Shown one piece after another: positions 42,053 through 50,824 of a stretch of DNA of 64,000 nucleotides. The translations under genes and the position numbers were made by a program. Within the stretch, counting starts at the first letter, position 1, and every line of letters begins with the position of its first letter. The DNA lies in the NCBI GenBank assembly GCA_017464525.1, contig JAFTZM010000033.1, forward strand, positions 1 through 64,000, given 5' to 3'. Origin of the DNA: Clostridia bacterium (GTDB taxonomy: Bacteria; Bacillota; Clostridia; Oscillospirales; QAKW01). The notes under the pieces were generated by a model. That model did no database searches. It saw nothing but the letters and a program-made list of their open reading frames with translations, and had not been told where the DNA came from.

Positions 42053-42994
42053 ATGAAAAATAAACGTATAATTGCTTTGATTTTTGCATTGATCTGTTTC
42101 TTTGTACTTCTGGGGGTACTGCTTTGGTCGATCTTTCGGGAACCGGAGAATAACACCGTTGAAACAGGGTCATCCTCCCAAACGCAGGAACAACCACAGA
42201 AAACAGATGAAAATCAATCTCCCGAGAATACAGACACGGAAGAGCCGTCTGATTCTAAGGAGGATGATAAAAAGGAAGATACCGTCACGTCAGCCGGGCA
42301 GAATGATGATCCTGCACCGACAGAGGATCAGCCTTCTTCTCCCGAAAAACTAAATCCCAATCCGACCACAAAAGAGGAAATTAAAGCGGTATTGAATGAT
42401 CCCTTTATGATTCTTATAAATAGAGATCACAAAGTATCGTCGGATTATGTTGGGGACGATCTGGTGACCTATTCCGGTGCATATAAGTTGAACAGTACCT
42501 GTGCTGCTGCCTTGAGAAAATTGATCAATGCGGGGCAGAAAGCCGGATACAGTTATACTTTGTACTCCGGGTACCGTTCTTATTCAAGCCAGTATAATAA
42601 ATATTATAATAAAATTGCTTATTGGGAAGGGCAGGGATATTCCAATGAGGAAGCTGTTCGCCTAACAAATGAGTATTATGCTCCGCCCGGTGCCAGCGAG
42701 CATCATACCGGCCTTGCTGCTGACGTTTGTATTCCGGAGATCGTTAATAAGTATGCGTGTCTGCATGAAAATTACGACCAAACAGAAGAATTTAAATGGT
42801 TTTCTGCGCACGCTCATGAATATGGCTTTATTTTACGTTACCGCAAGGGAGACGAAGATATCACAGGCTACAATTATGAGCCATGGCATTACCGCTATGT
42901 AGGTGTGGAGGTTGCCACAGAGATCTATAATCGGGATATAACCTTTGAGGAGTATATCCAGGATCTTGAAAACAGACTTGCTGCTCTTGAATAA
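42053..42994 (+). CDS. D-alanyl-D-alanine carboxypeptidase, VanY/M15 family
   Basis: A 313-residue membrane-anchored wall peptidase. An N-terminal membrane helix (IIALIFALICFFVLLGVLLW) is followed by a long Glu/Asp/Ser/Pro-rich low-complexity linker (to about residue 110) that could span the wall, then a M15B domain with the zinc motif SEHHTGLAADVC and the second ligand region EPWHYRYVGVEVA, plus YSGYRSYSSQYNKYYNK. The family removes the terminal D-Ala from precursors or mature peptides. No vancomycin-resistance genes are near, so it is a housekeeping VanY-like enzyme. GGAGG at 42041-42045 sets the ATG at 42053 rather than the upstream 42020. Confidence 0.92.
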   Translation: MKNKRIIALIFALICFFVLLGVLLWSIFREPENNTVETGSSSQTQEQPQKTDENQSPENTDTEEPSDSKEDDKKEDTVTSAGQNDDPAPTEDQPSSPEKLNPNPTTKEEIKAVLNDPFMILINRDHKVSSDYVGDDLVTYSGAYKLNSTCAAALRKLINAGQKAGYSYTLYSGYRSYSSQYNKYYNKIAYWEGQGYSNEEAVRLTNEYYAPPGASEHHTGLAADVCIPEIVNKYACLHENYDQTEEFKWFSAHAHEYGFILRYRKGDEDITGYNYEPWHYRYVGVEVATEIYNRDITFEEYIQDLENRLAALE

Positions 42995-43004
42995 TCAGTT
43001 ACTA

Positions 43005-43045
43005 TATACCCCCGGAAGAACAGATTCTTCCGGGGTTGTATATTT
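43005..43045 (+). terminator. hairpin after VanY-type gene
   Basis: An 11-bp stem (CCCCGGAAGAA at 43010-43020, TTCTTCCGGGG at 43025-43035) with loop CAGA and a weak T-rich tail (TTGTATATTTT). Confidence 0.75.
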
Positions 43046-43085
43046 TGGAAGGATCTGATAAGAATATACACCGAGGTGAAGTGGT

Positions 43086-43763
43086 TTGCTGGTAAGTGTT
43101 TTTCGGTGCATTGTGCTGTATATTGCGGTAATTCTTGCGGTACGCATTATGGGAAAACGGCAGATCGGAGAATTGCAGCCTTCGGAATTGGTGATCACGA
43201 TCATGATTTCCGAACTTGCCGCTTTACCGATGCAGGATCTTAATATGCCTTTGCTCTGGGGGATCATGCCAATGTTTTTGATGGTTGGTTTAGAATTGCT
43301 GTTGTCCTCCCTTACGCTGAAATCCATGAGGTTTCGGGCTTTGTGTTACGGTAAACCGGTTTTGCTGATTTACCAGGGCAAGATCAACCAGCAGGAACTT
43401 TTAAGAACAAGAGTATCCATGGAGGATATTATGGAGGCAATGCGTGGGAATGGAATTCTTAAGGTGGAGGATGTGTGGACTGCGGTGCTTGAAACAAACG
43501 GAACCGTTTCGATCATCCCGAAACCGGAAGCTGCTCCGCCGACTTCACGGGATCTGAATATTCAAGTAAGCGAAACGGGAGGAATTCCCATGATCTTGGT
43601 TATGAACGGTTTTATACTGCAAAAAAATTTGCTGGAAAGATCCATATCTGAAATCCAGCTGAATGAAATATTAAATGGTTATCAAATTGAACTTGAACAG
43701 GTTTTTATGTTAACGATAGATGACAGCGGTAAAACCTTTTTGGTGAAACAGGAGATCCGATGA
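43086..43763 (+). CDS. DUF421 / YetF-like membrane protein
   Basis: A 225-residue protein with three N-terminal membrane helices and a cytoplasmic YetF C-terminal domain. Family signatures are AVRIMGKRQIGELQPSELVI and ISELAALPMQD near the start, and later GKPVLLIYQGKINQQELLRT. It begins with TTG behind GAGGTGA. In several spore formers DUF421 proteins (YetF, YrbG, YdfR) affect spore properties, but the biochemical role is unknown. It overlaps the DUF4363 gene by 4 bases, the usual pairing. Confidence 0.88.
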   Translation: MLVSVFRCIVLYIAVILAVRIMGKRQIGELQPSELVITIMISELAALPMQDLNMPLLWGIMPMFLMVGLELLLSSLTLKSMRFRALCYGKPVLLIYQGKINQQELLRTRVSMEDIMEAMRGNGILKVEDVWTAVLETNGTVSIIPKPEAAPPTSRDLNIQVSETGGIPMILVMNGFILQKNLLERSISEIQLNEILNGYQIELEQVFMLTIDDSGKTFLVKQEIR

Positions 43764-44149
43764 AAAGAACCATGGTGAGTCTTATATTGATTATTCTTTT
43801 TATTTTGGCCGTTGTTCTGGGGGATCTTTGGTTTATGAGCAGCTACGCCGAGGGGATGAACGATCGCTTAGATGCCCTTTTGGAAGCAAAAACATTAGAA
43901 GAAAAGAAAAGCTGTGCTTTGGATTTGGATGCATTTTTTGAAAAAAGAAATTTCTGGGCCCATCGGTTGGTGCCAACGGGGAGAATGGAAGAACTGGAAA
44001 CGCTTCTTCATAAGCTTAATGCATATTTGAAAACAGATGATGCCCATGAGGTGGAGGCAACAGTTGCTGAAATACGTTCAAGGGTCAATCTGCTTTATTC
44101 CACCGCCATCTATCATTGGCACCATCCTACGGAGTTTTGCATAGAATAA
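43760..44149 (+). CDS. DUF4363 family protein
   Basis: A 129-residue protein with an N-terminal membrane helix (SLILIILFILAVVLGDLWFM) and a helical outer domain of about 95 residues (LLEAKTLEEKKSCALDLDAF, WAHRLVPTGRMEELETLLHK). DUF4363 proteins commonly follow DUF421 proteins in clostridia, as here (ATGA overlap), suggesting a shared membrane complex. Function unknown. Confidence 0.8.
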   Translation: MKRTMVSLILIILFILAVVLGDLWFMSSYAEGMNDRLDALLEAKTLEEKKSCALDLDAFFEKRNFWAHRLVPTGRMEELETLLHKLNAYLKTDDAHEVEATVAEIRSRVNLLYSTAIYHWHHPTEFCIE

Positions 44150-44182
44150 GGCAAAGAATATCCTTAGGAAAGGAGCGTAGAT

Positions 44183-44338
44183 ATGAAGAAGCACCATGTG
44201 TTTAAAACTGTTGCCTTAATAGCAGCGGCAGTTGCTTTGGGAATTCTGATTCAGATCTTTCTGCCGGATATTCTGATTATTGCAATCAGCTGCGTTCTGG
44301 TTTTGATCATGGGCGTTGTGATTGCAAAATTTACATAA
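44183..44338 (+). CDS. 51-residue two-helix membrane peptide, unknown
   Basis: A short open frame of 51 codons with a strong AGGAAAGGAG site just upstream of the ATG. The product begins MKKHHVFKTVALIAAAV and is almost entirely hydrophobic, forming two predicted membrane helices separated by a Pro-Asp turn (IFLPDILIIA), ending in VVIAKFT. It starts 34 bases after the DUF4363 gene and ends 12 bases before spoVM, so it is likely co-transcribed with spoVM. I do not recognise a family. Good ribosome-binding site, codon use and operon position support it being real. Confidence 0.65.
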   Translation: MKKHHVFKTVALIAAAVALGILIQIFLPDILIIAISCVLVLIMGVVIAKFT

Positions 44339-44350
44339 GGGGTGACGATA

Positions 44351-44431
44351 ATGCAAGTGGTAGTTGTGAAGCCTCCGAAGTTTTTGCGGGGAATTTTAAA
44401 ACGGATTTTTAAAATACATAATGCAGACTAA
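44351..44431 (+). CDS. spoVM: stage V sporulation protein SpoVM (26 residues)
   Basis: A 26-residue amphipathic peptide, the same length as Bacillus subtilis SpoVM, beginning MQVVVVKPPKFLRGILK. Position by position it matches the Bacillus protein without gaps at M1, K7, P9, K10, F11, L12, G14, I15 and D26, with a conservative K/R at 17. SpoVM recognises the curved forespore outer membrane and anchors SpoIVA, the coat base layer; Pro9 is important for this in Bacillus. GGGGTGA at 44339-44345 is the ribosome-binding site. The next gene encodes a SipL-type protein, the known clostridial partner of SpoIVA, which strongly supports the call. Confidence 0.88.
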   Translation: MQVVVVKPPKFLRGILKRIFKIHNAD

Positions 44432-44435
44432 GCTG

Positions 44436-44464
44436 TTATATTTCGCGGGAGCCCGGCATAAATA
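44436..44464 (+). promoter_or_regulatory. possible SigE-type promoter before sipL-like gene
   Basis: TTATATTT (44436-44443) and CATAAATA (44457-44464) resemble the mother-cell SigE elements (-35 xATATT, -10 CATACAAT-like) with about 14 bases between. It lies 28 bases before the SipL-like start. A weak but biologically sensible match. Confidence 0.4.
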
Positions 44465-44492
44465 GTAATAAAAAACAAAGGAGCCGTGGCCC

Positions 44493-46010
44493 ATGGAGTG
44501 CAATCAGCAACAGACAATGGTTGCAGCGACCAAAACGCTGTATGAAAACTTTATAGAAGAAAAATGTGAAAGCGACCTTCTGATCCCAGACTACTTTCCG
44601 GCTGCCGAAAAAATCATTCAATGCTGTGCGGTGCCTGTGATAACCGGAAAAGAAATAGAGGGAGATCGTTTGAATCTTGAGGGAAATTGCAAGTTTTCAA
44701 TCATTTACCAGGGAGAAGAGGAAGGCGGGATTAAATCACTGATAGAAACGGTTACCTTCAGCGAAAGTTTTCCATTGAAGGATGCGGGGAATCATGCCTG
44801 GACTCAAACGGTGGTGAGAGTGGCAGGCACCTCCTGCCGTTTGCTAAACCCGAGAAAAATCAGCGCAAAAGCCACTGTTTCCATTGCCCTAAAGGTAAAA
44901 GATCAGCAGATGACAGAGTCGATTGAGGAAATTGATTGCAATGAAGCAGAGGCTCTTTTTGTTCCAAAGACGGTATTTACCATTTTGGATCATGTGGCGG
45001 ATACTACAAAGGTTCAGGGTGAAATAGAGGTACATACCGATATTCAGGATATTCTGAAGAGTGAGGGTTCAATTTGTATCAAAGATGTTAAGCTTTTGCC
45101 GGGAAAGGCGATGGTAAAAGGGGTTGCCGATATCTATATTTTGTTTACACCAGAGGCGGATCCATGCAGAGTTGAAAGCACCTCCACGGCTATTCCTTTT
45201 ACACAAATGATCGATCTTCAGCAACAAAATGACGGCGGGTTTATGGAAGCAGCTGCGGTGATCCAAACCTTGCGTACAGATGTTGAGACGGATGATGAGG
45301 GTAAAAACCGGCTGATCTCCGTTACTGCAACATTGATTACAGAGGGCGAGGTTTACGATAATCGTGAGCATCGATTGTTGACAGATGTTTATTCCAACCG
45401 GTATCCTATTAATGTACAGAATGGGCAATTGACGGTCGAAGAAATGAAGGAGCAAATTGAGCTGAACGACACGGTGCGTCATGAGGTTCTGCTGGATTCC
45501 AACGACGTTGAGGTGATCCAGGTGCTTGGGACACCGGTAGTACAAAAAATCACCGGGCAGGATAAAACCTTATCTATTGAGGGCATTCTGGATGTTTCGA
45601 TGTTTTTTCGGGAGGGGGAGCACTATCGGAGCGTCGACAAGGGATTGCCCTTTACACTCAAAAAAGAACTGAGAAGCCTTAATAGCCATATGCGCTGTGA
45701 AGTCCATCCGTGTGTATTGGGGATGGATTGGTCGGTCAGCAATGAACGTGTTGATTTGAGAACAGAGCTCGGTTGCTCTATGATGGTTTTTTCTAAAGAG
45801 AATATAGATGTGGTCTCTTCTATGGAATTAGATGTGGATCATCCCATTGAAGCTGTGAAAAACGCTCCTTTGATCGTTTATTACGGAGATAAGGGAGAGC
45901 GTCTTTGGGATATCGCAAGAAAGTATTCTACTTCGGTTGCGGCTATCAAAAGCATCAATGAATTAGACCGTGATATTCTGGAAGAGAAACGCTTGATTTT
46001 GATTTCATAG
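44493..46010 (+). CDS. DUF3794 and LysM domain protein, SipL-like spore envelope morphogenesis factor
   Basis: A 505-residue protein with two or three DUF3794 (SPOCS) regions, at about 30-170, 180-310 and 330-440 (AAEKIIQCCAVPVITGKEIE, VFTILDHVADTTKVQGEIEV, VIQVLGTPVVQKITGQDKTL), and a C-terminal LysM at about 458-505 (YYGDKGERLWDIARKYSTSV, KSINELDRDILEEKRLILIS). This is the architecture of Clostridioides difficile SipL, the functional counterpart of SpoVID, which binds SpoIVA at the forespore surface and is needed for coat encasement. Its neighbour spoVM acts in the same process. An AAAGGAG site precedes the ATG. Terminated by a strong hairpin. Confidence 0.87.
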   Translation: MECNQQQTMVAATKTLYENFIEEKCESDLLIPDYFPAAEKIIQCCAVPVITGKEIEGDRLNLEGNCKFSIIYQGEEEGGIKSLIETVTFSESFPLKDAGNHAWTQTVVRVAGTSCRLLNPRKISAKATVSIALKVKDQQMTESIEEIDCNEAEALFVPKTVFTILDHVADTTKVQGEIEVHTDIQDILKSEGSICIKDVKLLPGKAMVKGVADIYILFTPEADPCRVESTSTAIPFTQMIDLQQQNDGGFMEAAAVIQTLRTDVETDDEGKNRLISVTATLITEGEVYDNREHRLLTDVYSNRYPINVQNGQLTVEEMKEQIELNDTVRHEVLLDSNDVEVIQVLGTPVVQKITGQDKTLSIEGILDVSMFFREGEHYRSVDKGLPFTLKKELRSLNSHMRCEVHPCVLGMDWSVSNERVDLRTELGCSMMVFSKENIDVVSSMELDVDHPIEAVKNAPLIVYYGDKGERLWDIARKYSTSVAAIKSINELDRDILEEKRLILIS

Positions 46011-46023
46011 AATAGAATAAACT

Positions 46024-46063
46024 GTGGTTTTCTGACTTTTTTGTCGGAAAACCACGTTTTTTT
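46024..46063 (+). terminator. terminator after sipL-like gene
   Basis: A perfect 13-bp stem (GTGGTTTTCTGAC at 46024-46036, GTCGGAAAACCAC at 46043-46055) with a T6 loop and a following T-run. Confidence 0.92.
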
Positions 46064-46075
46064 CTTTAATATTTA

Positions 46076-46104
46076 TTGAAACTTTATAGATATAATGTTA
46101 TAAT
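46076..46104 (+). promoter_or_regulatory. SigA promoter of the recJ-relA operon
   Basis: TTGAAA at 46076-46081, 17-base spacer, TATAAT at 46099-46104. A second TATAAT at 46091-46096 is too close to this -35 to pair with it. Confidence 0.8.
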
Positions 46105-46137
46105 TAATTAATATTTTTGCAGAAGGAGGATTGCATA

Positions 46138-48198
46138 ATGCGCAGTTGGAATATTAAAAAGCAAGCGTGTCATCAAGTGGCTGCATTATGCGATGCACTT
46201 CATTGCTCTCATTATTTTGCAAGAATTCTGATCAACCGTGGATATGATTCTCCGGAAAAAGCGAAATTGTTTTTGAATATTGATCATACAGAGCTTCCGG
46301 ATCCTTTTTTGTTCGATGGAATGAAAACTGCAGTGGAACGAATCGGAACAGCCATTCAAAACGGAGAAAGAATAACTGTATACGGCGATTATGATGTGGA
46401 CGGTATTACTTCGACCGGACTTTTGGTGGAGGTGCTTCGCGAGCTGGGTGGAACTGTCGACTATTATATTCCAAGCAGATTTACAGAGGGCTACGGAGTA
46501 AACAGCGATGCTGTTAAAACGATTGCTTCAAAAGGGACCCGCTTGCTGATTACCGTGGATACCGGGATCACGGCTGTAAAAGAAGTAGAAGAGGCAAAGA
46601 GTTTGGGGTTGGATGTCATTATTACTGATCATCACGAATGTCAGGCTGTTTTGCCGGATACCTTGATCATTAATCCTAAGCACTCAGAAAGCGGATATCC
46701 TTTTGCTGATCTTGCAGGCGTTGGTGTTGTTTATAAGCTTGTTTGTGCATTGGATCAGCAGTTTGGTTTGGGTGTTGGAAAAGAGCGGTATACCTCCTTT
46801 GCTGCTGTTGGAACTGTTGCAGACATCATGCCCATGCGCGGGGAAAATCGGTACATTGTACGCAAGGGGCTGGAAAGCCTGAAAGAGACGGGATGTATCG
46901 GTCTGCGCACCATGATCGATCGATGTTTAGGCGACCGTCCTATTGATACATCTGCAGTTGGCTTTGTGATCGCGCCCCGCATCAATGCGGCCGGTCGTAT
47001 GGGGAGTGCATCTGTAGGAGTTGAGTTACTGACGACCGATGACCATATATTGGCTGAAAAGTTGGTGGATGATCTTTGTAAGGAGAATAATCGCCGCCAG
47101 GAGATAGAAAATAAAATTTTAGAAGAAGCAGTAGCCATGCTTGAAAATGATCCAAGCCTTGCTTGCCGAAACGCGATTGTACTTTGGGGCGAGGATTGGC
47201 ATAACGGCGTTGTGGGAATCGTTGCTTCCCGTTTAAAGGATCGATATGGTAAGCCATGTATTCTATTTTCGGTAAACGGCGATCATGCTAAGGGCTCCGG
47301 GCGCAGTGTTCGTCCCTTTAATCTTTTTGAAACATTGGAGCGTCTTTCAAGTTATTTGGAAAAATTCGGCGGACACGCATATGCGGCGGGTGTTTTGGTT
47401 CATACTGAAAAATTGGAGGCATTCCGCGAGGCTTTTTGCGAGGAAGTTGATCGTTTTCTGGAAGGCAATGATTTTGATGAGAGCATAGAGGTGGATTGCG
47501 TACTACAGGATGTTGATCTGACATTGGATCAGATCAAGGATCTGGATCGTCTGGCTCCCTTTGGACGTGATAATGAGACGCCGGTATTTTGTATGCAGAA
47601 GGTTCATATTTTAGATGCAGCGCCAACCACAAACGGGAATCATATGCGTTTGGTTTTGCAATGCGGTCATCTGCGTGTAACGGCCTTTTACTTTAATATG
47701 CCGCCTTCAAATTTTCCCTATCAAAGCGGAGATTGGGTGGATATTGTTTTTGAAGCAGATATTAATACCTATAACGGAAGGCAGAGCGTTCAGCTTTCTT
47801 TGAAGGATGTGCACTATGCCGAGGATAAATGCAGGTGGGTTCTGGATGAGATCTCCCGCATAGAAAGAGGTAAGCTTACTCTCGGAGATGTGCCGGCACG
47901 GAGACATACTGTGGCGGTGTATCGTTATCTGCATAAACGAATTCTGAAAGGAAATTCAGCATTCGATTTTTATTCGTTGCCTGAGCGTATTGTGCATGAG
48001 CAGCAATGCCCGGATATTTCTGTGGGTAATATTTATTTTTCCTTGCAGATCCTACGCGAATTGGGCGTGCTCACATATAATAAAACCGGGTCTGTATTGA
48101 TCAATGTGCAATTTCATGCAGAAAAACGAACCAATCTGGAGGATTCGAAGATTTTGAAAGAGATCACAAGTAAGGTAGGTGAGAGTGCGTGGGTATAG
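46138..48198 (+). CDS. recJ: single-stranded-DNA-specific exonuclease RecJ
   Basis: A 686-residue DHH-family 5'-3' exonuclease for recombination and repair. DHH motifs are visible: DYDVDGITSTGLL, TVDTGITA, TDHHECQ (the DHH itself), PKHSESGYPFADLAGVGVV; the DHHA1 domain has APRINAAGRMGSA and FGGHAYAAGVLV. A C-terminal OB-fold and a Firmicutes-specific extension follow (about 540-686). The frame is open from a TTG at 46117, but that would contain the AAGGAGG site at 46123-46129; the ATG at 46138 is the start. It overlaps relA by 10 bases; apt, which lies between them in Bacillus, is absent. Confidence 0.94.
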   Translation: MRSWNIKKQACHQVAALCDALHCSHYFARILINRGYDSPEKAKLFLNIDHTELPDPFLFDGMKTAVERIGTAIQNGERITVYGDYDVDGITSTGLLVEVLRELGGTVDYYIPSRFTEGYGVNSDAVKTIASKGTRLLITVDTGITAVKEVEEAKSLGLDVIITDHHECQAVLPDTLIINPKHSESGYPFADLAGVGVVYKLVCALDQQFGLGVGKERYTSFAAVGTVADIMPMRGENRYIVRKGLESLKETGCIGLRTMIDRCLGDRPIDTSAVGFVIAPRINAAGRMGSASVGVELLTTDDHILAEKLVDDLCKENNRRQEIENKILEEAVAMLENDPSLACRNAIVLWGEDWHNGVVGIVASRLKDRYGKPCILFSVNGDHAKGSGRSVRPFNLFETLERLSSYLEKFGGHAYAAGVLVHTEKLEAFREAFCEEVDRFLEGNDFDESIEVDCVLQDVDLTLDQIKDLDRLAPFGRDNETPVFCMQKVHILDAAPTTNGNHMRLVLQCGHLRVTAFYFNMPPSNFPYQSGDWVDIVFEADINTYNGRQSVQLSLKDVHYAEDKCRWVLDEISRIERGKLTLGDVPARRHTVAVYRYLHKRILKGNSAFDFYSLPERIVHEQQCPDISVGNIYFSLQILRELGVLTYNKTGSVLINVQFHAEKRTNLEDSKILKEITSKVGESAWV

Positions 48199-50360
48199 AA
48201 GAAAAACTGTTTATTGATTTTTTGGAGATTCTGAAACGGGATGATAAAAAGTTTGATTTGGATAAAATCGAGCGTGCATACCTGCGTGCAAAGGGGTGTC
48301 ATGAGGGGCAGACCCGTTCTTCCGGCGAGCCTTATGTTTGCCATCCTATTGAGGTTGCAAAACTTGTTTTTGAATTTGGGTTAGATACAGATTCTATTGC
48401 TGCGGCATTTCTTCATGATACCATTGAAGACACTGAGCTTACCTATGAAGCTGTGAAAAAGGAATTCGGGGTTGATTGTGCAAACCTGGTAGACGGAGTG
48501 ACAAAGTTGGGGCAGATTCCTTATACGACGAAGGAAGAGGCTCAGGTGGAATATCTGCGCAAGATGTTTCTTGCTATGGCAAAGGATATCCGCGTTATTC
48601 TGATCAAGCTGGCTGACCGTCTTCATAACGTACGAACCCTGAAAGCCCGCCCGCGTGATAAGCAGCTGAAAACTGCACGTGAAACGCTGGAAATCTATGC
48701 TCCGCTTGCGCACCGTCTCGGTATGCAGAAGGTGAAGCAGGAGATGGAGGATATCTCTGTTTCTTATCTGGATCCTGATGGCTGTAAGATGATCAATGAC
48801 CGTTTGAAGGAGTCGGCCGTTAGTAGCCAGGAATTTATTGAGAATACCAAAAGAAATATCTGTGAAAAATTAGCGGACTATGATATTCCGTTTAAATTGA
48901 CCTATCGGATCAAACATACCTTTAGTATTTACCGCAAATTATTTACCCAGAACAAAACTTTTGAAGAACTTTATGATCTTTATGCTTTTAGATTGATCGT
49001 CAATACGGTAAATGAGTGCTACTATTTGCTGGGTGTGATCCATGATCTGTATAATCCCATTCCAGGGCGTTTCAAGGATTATATTTCTACCCCCAAGCCC
49101 AATATGTATCAGTCCCTGCACACGACAGTGATCGGAAAAGAGGGAATTCCTTTTGAAGTGCAGATCCGTACCTGGGATATGCACAATACGGCTGAATACG
49201 GTATCGCTGCCCATTGGAAATACAAGAACAATGTGCAGGAGAGCAAAGCAACTCTGGATGATAAGTTGAAATGGGTGCGTACATTGCTGGAAACCCAGGA
49301 GGATGTTTCGGATACCGAGGATTTCATTAAAGCATTGAAGATCGATCTGTTTGATGATGAGGTGTTCGTATTCACACCGCGGGGAGATGTGGTCAATCTT
49401 CCGGCCGGAGCTACAGTCATCGACTTTGCGTATGCCATCCACAGCGCTGTGGGCAATAAAATGGTGGGAGCAAAGGTAAACGGTAAGATCGTTGGGATCG
49501 AGTATCAGCCTCAGAACGGTGAGATCATTGAGATCCTTACAACCTCTTCTGCCACACATGGGCCTTCCAGAGATTGGCTGAAGATCGTTAAGACCAGCGA
49601 AGCTAAAAATAAGATCCGCCATTGGATCAAAAATGAGCGGCGGGATGAGAATATCGCTGCCGGTATGGATGATCTGGAAAAAGCTTTGCGCCGCAGCGGA
49701 ATTCGGTTAAACAAAGAAAATCGGGATGATGTTCTTAAGACCGTGGCAGGACAATTGCATTTTAATGCGGTTGAAGATATGTTTGCGGCTGTGGGGTACG
49801 GCGGTTTGCCGGTGGCAAAGGTGGAACGCCGGGTTCGCGATTATTGCGATCAATTAGAAAGGGAAAATCGCCCTGTAAAAATCACTCCTATCTCCCACCC
49901 GAAGGCAAGCGCGGGCGGTGTTGAGGTTGAAGGAATCGATAACTGCTTGATCAAGTTTGCAAAGTGCTGTAATCCTTTGCCGGGGGATTATATTTGCGGT
50001 TTTATTACCAAGGGGTACGGCGTTTCGATCCATAAAACCGATTGCCCCAATGCACGCAGAGGCATGGAAATGGAAGCGGACCGTTGGTTGAAGGCGCATT
50101 GGAATACTTCTGATGCAAATAGCTTTACTACTTCTTTGCTGATCCATGTGAAGGATTCTATTGGTGTTATGGCGAATTTGACGCGGATCTTTGCTGATTT
50201 GAAGGTGAATATTCGCAGCATTGCTTCCAGAGAGGAAGAAACGGGGATTTCGGTGGTCTCTATCAGTATTGAGGTTAAAAGCGTGGATCATTTGAATTTC
50301 ATTGCATCAAAAATCAGAAAAGATCCGGACGTTTTGGATATTCAGCGTGCAAATCAATAG
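48189..50360 (+). CDS. relA: bifunctional (p)ppGpp synthetase/hydrolase
   Basis: Makes and breaks the stringent-response alarmones. 723 residues, starting at GTG within the recJ end. In order: HD hydrolase domain (VCHPIEVAKLVFEFG, FLHDTIEDT, LADRLHNVRTL) at about 40-190; synthetase domain at 235-345 (DLYAFRLIVNTVNECYYLLG, PKPNMYQSLHTTVIG); TGS domain at 385-450 (VFTPRGDVVNLPAGATVIDF); helical and Cys-rich regions (CLIKFAKCCNPLPGDYICGF); and a C-terminal ACT domain. Both catalytic halves keep their key residues, so it should be bifunctional (Rel type). Confidence 0.96.
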   Translation: MGIEEKLFIDFLEILKRDDKKFDLDKIERAYLRAKGCHEGQTRSSGEPYVCHPIEVAKLVFEFGLDTDSIAAAFLHDTIEDTELTYEAVKKEFGVDCANLVDGVTKLGQIPYTTKEEAQVEYLRKMFLAMAKDIRVILIKLADRLHNVRTLKARPRDKQLKTARETLEIYAPLAHRLGMQKVKQEMEDISVSYLDPDGCKMINDRLKESAVSSQEFIENTKRNICEKLADYDIPFKLTYRIKHTFSIYRKLFTQNKTFEELYDLYAFRLIVNTVNECYYLLGVIHDLYNPIPGRFKDYISTPKPNMYQSLHTTVIGKEGIPFEVQIRTWDMHNTAEYGIAAHWKYKNNVQESKATLDDKLKWVRTLLETQEDVSDTEDFIKALKIDLFDDEVFVFTPRGDVVNLPAGATVIDFAYAIHSAVGNKMVGAKVNGKIVGIEYQPQNGEIIEILTTSSATHGPSRDWLKIVKTSEAKNKIRHWIKNERRDENIAAGMDDLEKALRRSGIRLNKENRDDVLKTVAGQLHFNAVEDMFAAVGYGGLPVAKVERRVRDYCDQLERENRPVKITPISHPKASAGGVEVEGIDNCLIKFAKCCNPLPGDYICGFITKGYGVSIHKTDCPNARRGMEMEADRWLKAHWNTSDANSFTTSLLIHVKDSIGVMANLTRIFADLKVNIRSIASREEETGISVVSISIEVKSVDHLNFIASKIRKDPDVLDIQRANQ

Positions 50361-50374
50361 GAGAGTAATATATT

Positions 50375-50824
50375 ATGCGAGCAATTTGTACTGTAGTGAA
50401 GCGTGCGTGTCTGCGTGTGGATGGAGAAATGATTTCTGAGATCGGGAAAGGCTTGTTGGTTTTTTGCGGTTTTTCGGAGCAGGATAATAAAGAAAGCATT
50501 GAAAAAGCCCTGAAAAAAGTTGCCGGTCTTCGGGTTATGGATGATCCGGAGGGGAAATTGAATTGTTCGCTTGCAGATGTGGATGGTGAAATGCTGTTTG
50601 TTTCCAATTTCACGTTATACGGAGATGTTCATAAAGGATTTCGCCCCTCCTTTACTGAAAGCATGAAGTATGAGCCTGCTGAACAGTTGTATCAATATGC
50701 CTTGGGTAGATTGAACGAACTGGGGGTTCGGGTAAAAGGTGGCGTATTCGGCGGTGATATGAAGATCGAGGCTCTTCACGATGGCCCGATCAACATCATC
50801 ATTGACAGTGAGGATCTGAAATGA
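50375..50824 (+). CDS. dtd: D-aminoacyl-tRNA deacylase
   Basis: A 149-residue enzyme that removes D-amino acids wrongly charged to tRNA. Family motifs: MRAICTVVKRACLRVDGEMI, FVSNFTLYGDVHKGFRPSF (the SQFTL-like motif, here SNFTL, with Asn in place of Gln), and the C-terminal GGVFGGDMKIEALHDGPI where the usual GxFGAxMxVxLxNDGPVT cross-subunit motif lies. The 'HDGPI' and 'SNFTL' variants differ slightly from the textbook residues but are in place. It overlaps the MBL gene by ATGA, as in other Firmicutes. Confidence 0.94.
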   Translation: MRAICTVVKRACLRVDGEMISEIGKGLLVFCGFSEQDNKESIEKALKKVAGLRVMDDPEGKLNCSLADVDGEMLFVSNFTLYGDVHKGFRPSFTESMKYEPAEQLYQYALGRLNELGVRVKGGVFGGDMKIEALHDGPINIIIDSEDLK

